Notes: generated by a model from the letters alone, not told the origin. 64,000 nucleotides of DNA from Spirosoma endbachense (GCF_010233585.1 NZ_CP045997.1:3063779-3127778); one strand, 5' to 3'. Counted from the stretch's first letter, positions 8,989-18,262 are shown. Translations and numbers: made by a program.

Positions 8989-11900
8989 ATGTGGCAAATC
9001 TGGATTGATACGGGCGGCACCTTTACTGATGGCCTCGCCCAGGACCCCAATGGAACAATACATCGCACTAAAGTCCTGAGCAGTAGCCGCCTACGCGGGC
9101 AGCTAATCGATGGTAAACTCGTTGCACCCTGGCTGACTGCCCCTATTTTTGATGGGTATCAACTCCGCACCGTCGATACCGGAGACTGCTATGAAGTTGT
9201 TTCGCTACGAACCGATGGTACACTCGTTCTGGGCCATCCACTTCTGCCCATTCCTCAACCAACTACAGTCGAACTCCTGACCGGCGAAGAAGCCCCGGTT
9301 CTGGCTACTCGCCTATTAACGCAAACGCCCTTAAGTCAGCCGTTTCCTACTCTGGAAATGCGTCTGGGAACGACGAAAGGCACAAATGCACTGCTCGAAC
9401 GAAAAGGAGGACGTGTGGCTCTGCTGGTCACAACAGGTTTTAACGATCTGCTCACGATCGGAACCCAGCAACGCCCGGATCTCTTTCAACTGGCCATACC
9501 GACCGCCGAAGTGCTCTATGATTCGGTACTCGAAGTAGACGAACGAATCGCTGCCGACGGTCAGGTTCTGACTCCTCTATCTGATCAGACTATTGTCGAT
9601 CTGGTCGATCTGCTCCGGAAAACGAAACCCGACTCCGTAGCCATATCGCTGCTGAATGCCTACCGGAACCCTGTTCATGAACGTCAACTCTGCGATGCTC
9701 TGAGCACTGCCGGTTTTGCCTATGTAACTCGTTCGACCGACGTTTCCGTGGCTCCTCAGTATGTGTCCCGTACGCAAACAGCCGTTGTCGACGCCTATCT
9801 CACGCCAGTCATGCGCTCTTATCTGGACAATGTGCAACAACAGCTGGGTGGCTCATCGGTACGGATTATGACGAGTTCGGGCGGGTTAGTTCGTGCCGAT
9901 CTGTTCCAGCCGAAAGACAGTTTGTTAAGTGGCCCGGCGGGCGGGGTAATTGGTGCCTATGCAACCAGCAACGACCAGCCCGTACTTACTCTCGATATGG
10001 GTGGCACCAGTACCGACGTAGCCCGCGTGCAACGGGGTCTGGATTATCGATTTTCTACCAAAATTGGCCCATTCGATTTGCAGCTGCCTTCACTGGCCAT
10101 TGAAACCGTAGCCGCTGGTGGTGGCTCGGTGTGCTGGTTCGAGGGGCACGGTGCCACCTCTGGGCAGCTTCGGGTTGGCCCCCAAAGTGCAGGTGCCAAT
10201 CCGGGTCCGGCCTGCTATGGTGCCACAGCACCAGGGCAGACGCTTCTGCTCACCATTACCGATGTCAACCTATTGCTGGGCAAACTTCATCCAAAGCAAT
10301 TTGGCATTCCGGTCTTCCCCGAAAAAGCGCAGGCTGCCTTGCAGGAAATTTGTGATCAAATAGCCGCTAAAACCGGCAATCGGCCCGATCCACTGGAATT
10401 ATTACGAGGCTTCGAGCACATCGCTAATGAAACGATGGCCGGAGCAATTCGTAAAATATCCGTTGCGCGCGGGTTCGACCCTGCTGCCTATAGCCTGCTG
10501 GTTTTTGGCGGTGCAGGCGGCTTACATGGTTGTGCCATTGCCCAATTGCTGAACATGGAGCAGTTGATCCTCCCGTTCGACGGTGGCTTGCTGAGTGCTT
10601 ATGGCATTGGGAAAGCGCAAATCGAGCGGATAGCCTCCCGATCGATTTTGCAGCCACTGTCAATCATTTCGGACAAATTACCTGCTTTATTTAACGGGCT
10701 AGGTCACCAGGCTATCGATGCATTACGGTCAGATGTCGGTTCCGATACGCCAATCAGGCTTTCATCGGCGCTGATTTATGTACGTTTACAGGGGCAGGAA
10801 TCATCCATCGAGATCCCTTATCCGTTCTTATCAACGGCTGAAAAAAATCAGTCAGGGTCTGAGATTCGTTCCGAATTGGAAGCCGCTTTCCAAAGAAAAT
10901 ACCAACAACTCTACGGGCACTTCCCTTCAGATTCCAGCGGTCAACCGCGGCCTGTCGAAGTGGAAAGCATCCGGGTCATTGCCAGCACGATTCGCGACGA
11001 AAATCCCGTGAGCGGCCCGCCTGTAAGCCATCGTCACGCCGTGCCGTCGTTTACAACCGATTCGTTTCCGGCTTATGACTGGACCCAGTTGCAGGAAGGC
11101 GACACGTTTCGAGGTCCGGCTTTGCTCCTCAACACAACCTCATCGGCCTTTATCGAATCGGGTTGGCGCGTTGTGGTCCAGTCCGAAAAAAATGTCGTCG
11201 TCGATTACATCGCTGATGTTGATGCCGACCTTCCTTCTCTAAACAATACGAGTGAAGTTCACAATGAAGTTGTCCAGCTGGAGCTTTTCACGCAGCGATT
11301 CCGTGCAATTGCCGAAGAAATGGGTGCCCAGTTACAGCGAACAGCGTTTTCGGTTAATGTGAAGGAACGGCTCGATTTCTCCTGTGCCCTGCTCGATGCC
11401 AATGCGGAACTGGTTGCCAATGCACCTCATATTCCGGTGCATCTGGGTAGTCTGGGTATTTGCGCACGGCTGGTACTTGCCAATATTGAGCTCGAACCGG
11501 GCGATGTTGTGATTACGAATCATCCCAAATATGGTGGCTCACACCTGCCCGATGTAACGCTGCTTAGTGGCGTATTCAGGGATGAGGGCCATACTGATAA
11601 ACCGGAATTGATCGGCTACATCATCAATCGCGCCCATCATGCTGAAATCGGCGGAAAAGTACCGGGTTCGATGCCGCCCGATGCCACTACACTAGTGGAA
11701 GAAGGTGTCGTGCTGGAGCCCCAATATGTCGTAAAAAAAGGCATCTTTCAGTGGGATAGCCGTAGTGAAGAGGTTACCGACGGGCTAGAGTCCCGCTTTA
11801 CGGATGCACCCTATCCAACGCGGGCACTGGCCGAAAACCGGGCCGATATCGAAGCCGCACTCGCTTCATTAAAAGCGGGAGAAAGCGCGCTTCAGAACCT

Positions 11901-12861
11901 GGTCAGGCAGCACGGTTTATCGACCGTACATCGCTACATGACCCGGTTGAAACAATCGGCAACAGACGCGATCTCGACTATTCTGGAGCCGTTGCAGGGA
12001 CAAACTTTCCAGGCGGAGGAATCCCTCGACGATGGACATGTTATTCGGGTTAGCATTTTGGTAAACAACGGCCGGGTTACCTTCGATTTTACAGGAACAT
12101 CCGGTGTGCATCCCCACAATCTCAATGCCAACATATCGATTCTGTACAGCGCCGTTTTGTATGTGCTTCGTCTCTGGTGCAAGTCGGATACGACCCCCGA
12201 AAGCATTCCGTTGAACGAAGGCTTAATGACACCCGTTGATTTTATTCTGCCAGAATCGTCGTTTCTGAATCCAGTCTTTCCCGATAATCCGGTTGACTGT
12301 CCGGCGGTGGTAGGCGGCAATACGGAGGTCAGCCAGCGATTGGTCGATACCCTGCTTAAAGCGTTAGGATTGGCTGCGTGTAGCCAGGGAACAATGAACA
12401 ACTTTCTGTTTGGGAATAAAAACTTTGGGTATTATGAAACCATCGGTGGTGGTTCGGGGGCTACTATGGGTGCCAATGGTCGCTCGGCGGTTCATCAGCA
12501 CATGACGAATACCAAACTGACCGACCCCGAAGAACTGGAACGACGCTATCCCGTCCGTTTGCATGAGTTCAGCATTCGCAAAGGGTCGGGAGGAGCCGGT
12601 CAGTGGAATGGTGGTGATGGCATCATCCGCGAAATCGAGTTTCTGGAACCTGTACAGGCAACGCTCTTGAGTCAGCACCGGGTAGTAGCTCCATATGGCC
12701 TTCATGGTGGTGAATCAGGAACAACCGGTCGCCAAACGTTAATTCATACGGATGGACAGGAGGAAACTTTACCGGGCATTTTCACACGGGCCATGCAGGC
12801 TGGTGAACGCATACGGGTGGAAACGCCAGGCGGTGGTGGGGTTGGTGCGACTACAAAGTGA
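8989..12861 (+). CDS. 5-oxoprolinase-type hydantoinase A/B fusion protein
   Basis: A 1290-residue cytoplasmic enzyme, the length expected for the fused eukaryote-type 5-oxoprolinase. The N-terminal half is hydantoinase A-like, with the actin-type phosphate motif DTGGTFTDG at residues 7-15 and LDMGGTSTDVAR. The C-terminal half is hydantoinase B-like, starting near EVVQLELFTQRF and ending in a Gly-rich GGGGVG tail. Family members use ATP to open cyclic amides such as 5-oxoproline (giving glutamate) or hydantoins. Which lactam is used here cannot be told from sequence. The gene is translated 3 bases after the DeoR regulator, which suggests substrate-responsive control. No transporter or other pathway gene accompanies it. 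Confidence 0.9.
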   Translation: MWQIWIDTGGTFTDGLAQDPNGTIHRTKVLSSSRLRGQLIDGKLVAPWLTAPIFDGYQLRTVDTGDCYEVVSLRTDGTLVLGHPLLPIPQPTTVELLTGEEAPVLATRLLTQTPLSQPFPTLEMRLGTTKGTNALLERKGGRVALLVTTGFNDLLTIGTQQRPDLFQLAIPTAEVLYDSVLEVDERIAADGQVLTPLSDQTIVDLVDLLRKTKPDSVAISLLNAYRNPVHERQLCDALSTAGFAYVTRSTDVSVAPQYVSRTQTAVVDAYLTPVMRSYLDNVQQQLGGSSVRIMTSSGGLVRADLFQPKDSLLSGPAGGVIGAYATSNDQPVLTLDMGGTSTDVARVQRGLDYRFSTKIGPFDLQLPSLAIETVAAGGGSVCWFEGHGATSGQLRVGPQSAGANPGPACYGATAPGQTLLLTITDVNLLLGKLHPKQFGIPVFPEKAQAALQEICDQIAAKTGNRPDPLELLRGFEHIANETMAGAIRKISVARGFDPAAYSLLVFGGAGGLHGCAIAQLLNMEQLILPFDGGLLSAYGIGKAQIERIASRSILQPLSIISDKLPALFNGLGHQAIDALRSDVGSDTPIRLSSALIYVRLQGQESSIEIPYPFLSTAEKNQSGSEIRSELEAAFQRKYQQLYGHFPSDSSGQPRPVEVESIRVIASTIRDENPVSGPPVSHRHAVPSFTTDSFPAYDWTQLQEGDTFRGPALLLNTTSSAFIESGWRVVVQSEKNVVVDYIADVDADLPSLNNTSEVHNEVVQLELFTQRFRAIAEEMGAQLQRTAFSVNVKERLDFSCALLDANAELVANAPHIPVHLGSLGICARLVLANIELEPGDVVITNHPKYGGSHLPDVTLLSGVFRDEGHTDKPELIGYIINRAHHAEIGGKVPGSMPPDATTLVEEGVVLEPQYVVKKGIFQWDSRSEEVTDGLESRFTDAPYPTRALAENRADIEAALASLKAGESALQNLVRQHGLSTVHRYMTRLKQSATDAISTILEPLQGQTFQAEESLDDGHVIRVSILVNNGRVTFDFTGTSGVHPHNLNANISILYSAVLYVLRLWCKSDTTPESIPLNEGLMTPVDFILPESSFLNPVFPDNPVDCPAVVGGNTEVSQRLVDTLLKALGLAACSQGTMNNFLFGNKNFGYYETIGGGSGATMGANGRSAVHQHMTNTKLTDPEELERRYPVRLHEFSIRKGSGGAGQWNGGDGIIREIEFLEPVQATLLSQHRVVAPYGLHGGESGTTGRQTLIHTDGQEETLPGIFTRAMQAGERIRVETPGGGGVGATTK

Positions 12862-12976
12862 GTAAAGTCCTGGAAGGGGCTACTTATACTTTTTGGCAAT
12901 TTTAACTGGCTTCTACCCTACAATTTCAGGAAATCAGATTTAACGTAGCCGCACTCATGATTGAGTATCCAATTAG

Positions 12977-14209
12977 ATGAAAAAAACGGTTTTACAGGCT
13001 CCCCTTTTGCCGAAAAACTTGCAAAAAACAACCGTTGTCCTGGTTGTTTTTGTGATTTTGTGCAGCTTAACCGCTCTAATTTCGGATATCAACCTTCCGG
13101 TCCCGACGCAAAAACAGCAGCCAGGACAGCCTGCGGTCTGGAAATTAGAAAATGCGTTTCCGAACCTGACATTCCATCGCCCGGTTGAATTTACGTGCCC
13201 ACGGGACGGCAGCAACCGGATTTTTGTGTTGGAACAGGAAGGCATAATCCGGGTATTTGAGAACAAACCCACCGTTCAGGCCGCTTCGGTTTACCTGGAT
13301 GTTACGAAGAACGTGTCGGACGAAGGCGAAATGGGGCTCCTCGGACTGGCTTTCCATCCCGACTTTAGCCAGAACGGTTATTTTTACATTTACTATACGA
13401 AGCGGAATCCATTGGAATCGGTCATCGCCCGGTATCAGGCAACAACCCCTGACCTGAAAATAGTTAATCCCACCACTGAGACTATTATTCTGCGATTTGA
13501 TCAGCCTTATGACAACCACAACGGTGGAAAAATTGCGTTCGGCCCCGATGGTTACCTCTATATCGCAACCGGTGATGGCGGAGCCTGGGGCGATCAGCAT
13601 CAAAACGCTCAGAACCGGGCTTCCTGGCTGGGCAAAATCCTTCGCATTGACGTCGACAAGACGACTAGAGGTACTTATGGCATCCCGGCCGACAATCCAT
13701 TTGTCAGTAACCGGGAAGGCTATCGGGAAGAAATTTATGCGTATGGGCTTCGTAACCCCTGGCGATTCAGTTTTGATCGGCAAACCGGTCGGATCTGGGC
13801 CGGGGATGTGGGACAGAATCAGTTCGAAGAGATTGATATTATAACAAAGGGTGGCAATTACGGCTGGCGTTTAAAAGAAGCGATCCGGTGCTATAACCCC
13901 CGCAACGATTGCGACTCTGGCGGCCTGATTGACCCGGTTCATCATTACGGGCGCGATGAAGGAACGTCAATTACGGGAGGTGTGGTCTACAGGGGCTCGC
14001 GCCATACGGCTTTACAGGGCAAATACCTGTATGCCGATTACGCCAGCGGTAAAGTCTGGGCATTGGCCTTCGAAAACGACAAAAAGACCGATAATCAACT
14101 ACTAACGGAGCATTCAGGCACTATCTCGGCTTTCGGGGAGGATGCCGCCGGGGAAGTCTACCTGCTCGACCATCAGGGAACCATCAAGCGGTTCAGCGCT
14201 GCAAATTGA
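12977..14209 (+). CDS. PQQ-dependent sugar dehydrogenase (glucose/sorbosone dehydrogenase family)
   Basis: A 410-residue exported protein. A basic N-terminus and a hydrophobic segment at about residues 17-36 form an uncleaved anchor or signal peptide. The beta-propeller signature blocks of the GSDH family are all visible: HPDFSQNGYFYIYY, NHNGGKIAFGPDGYLYIATG, YGLRNPWRFSFD and GGNYGWRLKE. The Cys pair in IRCYNPRNDC may form a disulfide. The family oxidises aldose sugars in the periplasm with pyrroloquinoline quinone, although many Bacteroidota members have no tested substrate. No PQQ biosynthesis gene is in the window. The gene stands alone, with 115 bases of non-coding sequence upstream. Confidence 0.88.
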   Translation: MKKTVLQAPLLPKNLQKTTVVLVVFVILCSLTALISDINLPVPTQKQQPGQPAVWKLENAFPNLTFHRPVEFTCPRDGSNRIFVLEQEGIIRVFENKPTVQAASVYLDVTKNVSDEGEMGLLGLAFHPDFSQNGYFYIYYTKRNPLESVIARYQATTPDLKIVNPTTETIILRFDQPYDNHNGGKIAFGPDGYLYIATGDGGAWGDQHQNAQNRASWLGKILRIDVDKTTRGTYGIPADNPFVSNREGYREEIYAYGLRNPWRFSFDRQTGRIWAGDVGQNQFEEIDIITKGGNYGWRLKEAIRCYNPRNDCDSGGLIDPVHHYGRDEGTSITGGVVYRGSRHTALQGKYLYADYASGKVWALAFENDKKTDNQLLTEHSGTISAFGEDAAGEVYLLDHQGTIKRFSAAN

Positions 14210-14385
14210 TTGGTATGGGTCAGGCTGTTCGATGGCCATTTTGACTTCCGGTGTAGTTGCCGGATGTCTTTAGGGGTTCTCCTGGTAACCGGGCAGATTT
14301 ACACGATTAACAGCGAAGTTGTTAGAAATAATCAACCAAAAACGGCCATAACGAGTTAATTAACGAGACGAAACCTTTTATTCGG

Positions 14386-14706
14386 ATGACCTTAGAATTA
14401 TATTCCCTCTCCTCCTCTGATTCACCAGCAATAGTTACATCCCCAATATCTAACACGACGGGTGAGCTGCCTGATCAGGAACCAACGCTTGATCTGGGCG
14501 ATCTGCTGGGTAGTTTCGATTCAAAGGAAGAAGTACTGGCCTTTGTTCAGACGCAGCTTTCTATCCAGAATCAGCAGGTAATCGACAGTCATATTAGTCC
14601 CTTTAACGCCTACACACACGTTGAATGGCTTACCGTTACCATTCAAAACGAAGACCTGTCGATCTTTCATAAAAACTACTACCTGCTTTCCGACGAAGGC
14701 TACTAG
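14386..14706 (+). CDS. Hypothetical small protein
   Basis: I do not recognise this 106-residue protein. It is acidic and soluble, with no signal peptide or membrane segment. The central stretch DLGDLLGSFDSKEEVLAFVQ looks helical, and the C-terminal half (THVEWLTVTIQNEDLSIFH) looks like beta strands. Codon use resembles the flanking genes, and no competing frame is better, so it is probably real. It lies between the sugar dehydrogenase and the convergent Crp/Fnr gene. Confidence 0.5.
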   Translation: MTLELYSLSSSDSPAIVTSPISNTTGELPDQEPTLDLGDLLGSFDSKEEVLAFVQTQLSIQNQQVIDSHISPFNAYTHVEWLTVTIQNEDLSIFHKNYYLLSDEGY

Positions 14707-14734
14707 CCAGGCGGATGAGCACTCGTGTGGAAGC

Positions 14735-15349
14735 CTATTTACGCGCCACCTGCGACCGGATTCGGCTGAGAGACGGCCCTTTTATACCTAAATAGGATGA
14801 AATATGGCCCAGCGATACCCGATTTAGAATAGCCGGATAATTTTCCACTAGATCACGGTAGCGATCTTCGGCGGTTTGGGTCAATAAACTCTCTGACCGG
14901 GTTTGGTTGAACAAGAAATACTGCTCGGCCAGCAATCGGCCGAATCGCTCCCAGCCGTGTGATTGACGATAGAGTTGCTGTAGCCGGTCATAATCAATGA
15001 CAAGCAATTCAGCATCTTCAAGGGCTTCAATCAGATAGGGGCATGTCGTTTTTGTTAGTAAACTTTTCAGGGAAGTTAGAAAAGTATTTTCCGTAATAAA
15101 GTAGAGATTATGCTCCAACTCCGTTTTAGGGTCTATGTAGTAAACCCGAAAAATGCCTTTCAGGATAAAACCCACTTGCCGACAGACCGAATTCTGAAAA
15201 TTGAAGGAATCATGTTTGGCAATGGCTCTAAAATACCAGAAGTCATCGGCCAGTTGACAATCGGCTTCAGAAAGCTCGGCAAATTGCAGTAAGTGTTGGT
15301 GTAAATTAGCCTGTTTAGGCGAAACTATTTTATTAGGAGTCATTGTCAA
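14735..15349 (-). CDS. Crp/Fnr-family transcriptional regulator
   Basis: A 204-residue protein with a cyclic-nucleotide-binding-like beta-barrel (about residues 20-120, including GFILKGIFRVYYIDPKTELE and ALEDAELLVIDYDRL). A C-terminal helix-turn-helix is recognisable from VSLGHISSYLGIKGPSLSRI. It lacks the Cys cluster of FNR. Many Bacteroidota relatives have short, degenerate HTH regions like this and an unknown effector. It is divergent from osmC, with 156 bases between the starts, so control of the peroxide-resistance gene is a reasonable inference. Translation may start at the second Met (15343). Confidence 0.85.
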   Translation of the reverse strand: MTMTPNKIVSPKQANLHQHLLQFAELSEADCQLADDFWYFRAIAKHDSFNFQNSVCRQVGFILKGIFRVYYIDPKTELEHNLYFITENTFLTSLKSLLTKTTCPYLIEALEDAELLVIDYDRLQQLYRQSHGWERFGRLLAEQYFLFNQTRSESLLTQTAEDRYRDLVENYPAILNRVSLGHISSYLGIKGPSLSRIRSQVARK

Positions 15350-15453
15350 AAATTAGCTTATCTGGTATTCACAGCGTTCCTTAGGCTTATCATTTTTTGG
15401 GTAATTGCGGACGCTTTTTAACATAGGTGAAAAATATGGAGTACGCCGTCGTT

Positions 15454-15461
15454 TACCTTTG
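15454..15461 (+). promoter_or_regulatory. Candidate -7 element of osmC
   Basis: TACCTTTG is an exact TAnnTTTG match 45 bases upstream of the osmC ATG, giving a predicted leader of about 38 bases. It lies in the divergent intergenic region shared with the Crp/Fnr gene. No convincing -33 element is visible, which could fit an activator-dependent promoter. Confidence 0.45.
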
Positions 15462-15505
15462 ATCCGTCAAAAAACAAATCACAAACAAATCTAGATCAAA
15501 CACAC

Positions 15506-15922
15506 ATGAAAATTGTCCGTAATGCATCCGCGCACTGGGCCGGAACCGGTAAAGATGGTAAAGGAACACTATCAACTGCCAGCACAGTTCTGAATCAGAC
15601 ACAGTATTCGTATAATACGCGGTTTGCCGATGGTGTAGGCACCAATCCTGAAGAGTTAGTAGCTGCGGCTCATGCAGGCTGTTTTACCATGCAATTGGCG
15701 TTTAACATTCAACTGGCAGGTTTTGTCGCCGATTCGATCGACGTTTCGTGTGCCATTACTCTCGAAGACAGTGGTATTACCAGCTCTAAGTTAACCCTTA
15801 CGGCTAGTGTACCGGGCTTAGACAAAGCTAAGTTTGATGAACTGGTCGATCATGCTGAACACAACTGTCCCATTTCAAAACTATTTAATACCACGATCAG
15901 CGTGGATGCTACGTTAGCGTAA
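15506..15922 (+). CDS. osmC: OsmC-family hydroperoxide reductase
   Basis: A 138-residue protein of the usual OsmC length. The two catalytic cysteines are in place: Cys59 in the AAAHAGCFTM motif and Cys121 in AEHNCPISK. The active-site Arg/Glu context (NTRFADGVGTNPEE) is also present. OsmC enzymes reduce organic hydroperoxides through these thiols, usually recycled by a lipoyl or thioredoxin system, in the cytoplasm. The gene is monocistronic, divergent from a Crp/Fnr regulator and followed by a long inverted repeat at 15956-16050. Confidence 0.93.
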   Translation: MKIVRNASAHWAGTGKDGKGTLSTASTVLNQTQYSYNTRFADGVGTNPEELVAAAHAGCFTMQLAFNIQLAGFVADSIDVSCAITLEDSGITSSKLTLTASVPGLDKAKFDELVDHAEHNCPISKLFNTTISVDATLA

Positions 15923-15955
15923 CGAGTCAGAGAAATAAATAAAATGGGCCAATAC

Positions 15956-16050
15956 TAAGGCTTTGGCTTCGAGGTTTAGAGGTGTGCCACGGTTACTACT
16001 GATGCACAAAAAACCGTGGCACACCTCTAAACCTCGAAGCCAAAGCCTTA
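15956..16050. repeat. GTGCCACGGTT hairpin element, copy A (short form)
   Basis: A perfect 39-bp inverted repeat (15956-15994 and 16012-16050) with a 17-base loop, ACTACTGATGCACAAAA. The inner stem is GTGCCACGGTT / AACCGTGGCAC, and the outer arm starts TAAGGCTTTGG. The same inner stem and a closely related loop recur at 17134-17213, so this is a dispersed element and not just a local terminator. It lies between the convergent osmC and amidohydrolase genes, where it could end both transcripts. Confidence 0.9.
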
Positions 16051-16093
16051 TTTACAAAAGCCAGTCCTGCGGAGGTCGCAGAATGGCTAGTCT

Positions 16094-17050
16094 TTATCCG
16101 GGCTGTGAAGGGTTGCGCTTCAGCCAGTGGTAAGCAGCGGCCGAATTCTTCCAGAAGTACTTTTCAGCTACGGTTCGACCTTTTGCAGAGAAGTATTCGC
16201 TCACCAGATTCAACCCAGCCTCAAAAGGCAACCACTGATCGCTATTTGGCCAATCGCTACCATAGAATAGCCGATCTTCACCGAAGATGCCGAATAACTC
16301 ATCCAGTCGCCCACGGTAGAAACTGAGCGCCTGCGGAATTTTTCCGTCTACCCGGCGTAGAACCTCTGAGATCTTCACATAAACTTGAGGCCGCTTGCCC
16401 AACTCCTGTAGGTTGGCATCATAGACCTTCCGTACCGCTGCTTCTACCGGAGTTGTCATTTGGGGAAGATGATCAATGATTACCCTCAACTCAGGTACTT
16501 GATCCGTAACCCGCACGATGGCATCCAGCAGGGCCGGATTCGGGTTCGCCGTATCCAACACGAGTCCAGTCTGGGCTAAAAATTTAAGGTCCGATACAAC
16601 CTTAGGATTCGGCAGTTGGCGAGCGAGATCACTATTCCAGAGGTTTCCGTAACGAATACCGCGAAACAATGGATTACGTTGAAAGCGTTCGAGCTGTTGG
16701 CGGAAGTCCGGCTTGCCCGGCTCGAGATTGCCTACGGTTCCGACAATGATTTTGTCCTTGGCAGCGACATCGAGGACCCACTGGTTATCTTCAAGCCAGG
16801 GACTGGCTTCCACGACAATCGCGCCCACAATTCCGAGGGGCACCGCGATCCTGCGATAACGTTCGGGAAGTGCTGGCTGGTAAAGAACACCATCTTTGGG
16901 AGTCGGCCAGGGCACACCCTGAGAGCGAGTTGTGTCGAACAAGTGAATATGCGTGTCGATAATGGGGATGGTGGTATCATCCTGCCAGCGCAGCGAGGGG
17001 AGCCCAGCGGAAGCGCTGGCGGCCAGGGCAAGAAAATCTCTTCGGTTCAT
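16094..17050 (-). CDS. Tat-exported amidohydrolase_2 family hydrolase
   Basis: A 318-residue protein starting at the ATG at 17050, where a twin-arginine signal begins (MNRRDFLALAASASAG). The frame stays open 177 bases further upstream, but that extension only translates repeat copy B, so it is rejected. The metal motif DTHIHLFD is at residues 32-39. Later IIDHLPQM and FYGSDWPNSD carry the other metal and catalytic positions of the TIM-barrel amidohydrolase_2 family (COG3618-like lactonases and related hydrolases). It should act in the periplasm, folded before export. The substrate is unknown and neighbours give no clear hint. Copy A of the repeat lies 3' and copy B 5'. Confidence 0.85.
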   Translation of the reverse strand: MNRRDFLALAASASAGLPSLRWQDDTTIPIIDTHIHLFDTTRSQGVPWPTPKDGVLYQPALPERYRRIAVPLGIVGAIVVEASPWLEDNQWVLDVAAKDKIIVGTVGNLEPGKPDFRQQLERFQRNPLFRGIRYGNLWNSDLARQLPNPKVVSDLKFLAQTGLVLDTANPNPALLDAIVRVTDQVPELRVIIDHLPQMTTPVEAAVRKVYDANLQELGKRPQVYVKISEVLRRVDGKIPQALSFYRGRLDELFGIFGEDRLFYGSDWPNSDQWLPFEAGLNLVSEYFSAKGRTVAEKYFWKNSAAAYHWLKRNPSQPG

Positions 17051-17479
17051 TGGCAGGAAACTAGTAATTTCAGAAAAACCTGGGTAGTCTATAAAAGAAC
17101 AGGGCCAGCGACGGCATTGTCCGATTTCTATGTTAGGACGTTCGCTCAGAGCCGTGCCACGGTTACTACTGATATGCAAACAAACCGTGGCACGGCTCTG
17201 AGCGAACGTCCTATACGTATTGAACAAAGATGAAGAAAAATAAAAGTTATATTTCTCTTCTCACCACCGCAAAATACGATGAACAGGCTTATTTCGAACG
17301 GCATTGAGGACAATACCATTGACCTGGCGACTGCAAATGAGGAGCTTACTCCGTTCGTCGGTGGCCAGCTATTCCAGAATTTGGACTAGTATTACAACAC
17401 ATACTTAAAGGCGGCTGCGGAATTATGCCATTGCTGGCGACCGGTACGATTGGTCATAGCAACCCATCAAGTAAACTGT
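17051..17479. other. Intergenic region with repeat copy B and a 36-codon frame
   Basis: This 429-base gap holds repeat copy B. It also has a short plus-strand frame at 17279-17389 (MNRLISNGIEDNTID...) with no recognisable relatives. Nothing else interpretable was seen. The short frame may be chance or a remnant. Confidence 0.4.
17134..17213. repeat. GTGCCACGGTT hairpin element, copy B (short form)
   Basis: A perfect 31-bp inverted repeat (17134-17164 and 17183-17213) around an 18-base loop, ACTACTGATATGCAAACA. The inner stem matches copy A, and the loop is almost the same. The outer arm differs (TAGGACGTTCGC), but both arms have changed together so pairing is kept. It lies upstream of the amidohydrolase gene. 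Confidence 0.9.
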
Positions 17480-18208
17480 ATGAACGAAGAATCAGACGCA
17501 CAAAACGCTCAGAAAGGGAGTTCTGAGTCTGCAAATCCAAACCCCTATACCGATCCGGCAGCGGTAGCCAGTTACGCCCAAAACCCACCACGGGTAGTAC
17601 CTGGATTTGTCGACCTGCAACGCATGACTGCGTTACTAATAGCCGAACGAGCTCCAGCCAATGCCCGTGTGCTTGTCCTGGGAGCGGGTGGCGGATTGGA
17701 ACTAAAAGTTTTCGCAGAAGCAAACCCTGGCTGGCAATTTGATGGCGTTGATCCAGCAGCGGAAATGCTGGAGTTGGCCAGAGCTACGCTGGGTCCCCTT
17801 ATGAAACAGGTTCAACTCCACCAAGGCTACATTGAGACGGCGCCTGAGGGCCCCTTTGATGCCGCAACCTGTCTACTGACGATGCACTTTTTAACCCCCG
17901 AAGAACGCCGTCGTACATTGGTTGACGTTCGTCGCCGTCTGAAACCAGGCGCTCCATTTGTGGTGGCCCATCTGAGTTTTCCGCAAAACGAGCCTGAACG
18001 GGCGCTCTGGTTGTCACGTTATGCTGGCTTTGCTACTACCAGTGGCATCGACTCAGATAAGGCTCAGAAAGCTAGCGCTGCGATTAGTGCACGACTCCCT
18101 CTTTTGTCACCGGAACACGATGAAGCCATGCTATATGATACAGGTTTTTCTGGGGTTAGCTTATTCTACGCGGGCTTCTGCTTCCGGGGATGGGTAGCTT
18201 ATGGGTAG
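17480..18208 (+). CDS. Class I SAM-dependent methyltransferase
   Basis: About 242 residues from the ATG at 17480; a TTG 30 bases upstream is a weaker alternative. The N-terminal YTDPAAVASYAQNPPRVVPG is followed by motif I VLVLGAGGGLEL, then FDGVDPAAEML for SAM binding and FDAATCLLTMHFL for the motif IV region. This is a Methyltransf_25-type small-molecule methyltransferase fold. The substrate is not identifiable. It is followed by a hairpin terminator at 18232-18262. The upstream gap contains repeat copy B. Confidence 0.85.
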   Translation: MNEESDAQNAQKGSSESANPNPYTDPAAVASYAQNPPRVVPGFVDLQRMTALLIAERAPANARVLVLGAGGGLELKVFAEANPGWQFDGVDPAAEMLELARATLGPLMKQVQLHQGYIETAPEGPFDAATCLLTMHFLTPEERRRTLVDVRRRLKPGAPFVVAHLSFPQNEPERALWLSRYAGFATTSGIDSDKAQKASAAISARLPLLSPEHDEAMLYDTGFSGVSLFYAGFCFRGWVAYG

Positions 18209-18231
18209 GTATTCGATTAACTGCATACCAC

Positions 18232-18262
18232 CGAAAAGTCGCTTCAGTAGCGGCTTTTTCCG
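18232..18262 (+). terminator. Terminator after the methyltransferase gene
   Basis: A 10-bp stem with one G-T pair (AAAAGTCGCT at 18234-18243 with AGCGGCTTTT at 18249-18258) and a 5-base loop, followed by Ts. It lies inside a possible N-terminal extension of the next gene, so that gene should start at the ATG at 18346. Confidence 0.7.

Noticed and set aside
13145..13783. 212-codon minus-strand frame within the sugar dehydrogenase gene
   Set aside because: It is antisense to a well-supported enzyme and has no recognisable domain.
15956..16050. Reading the dispersed hairpins as a CRISPR array
   Set aside because: Copies are kilobases apart, each is an inverted repeat, and no regular spacers or cas genes are present.
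17051..17227. N-terminal extension of the amidohydrolase frame upstream of 17050
   Set aside because: It is a translation of repeat copy B. The twin-arginine signal begins at the ATG at 17050.
16616..17233. Plus-strand 205-codon frame antisense to the amidohydrolase
   Set aside because: It has no family features, its codon pattern mirrors the real gene on the other strand, and its end is again repeat copy B.
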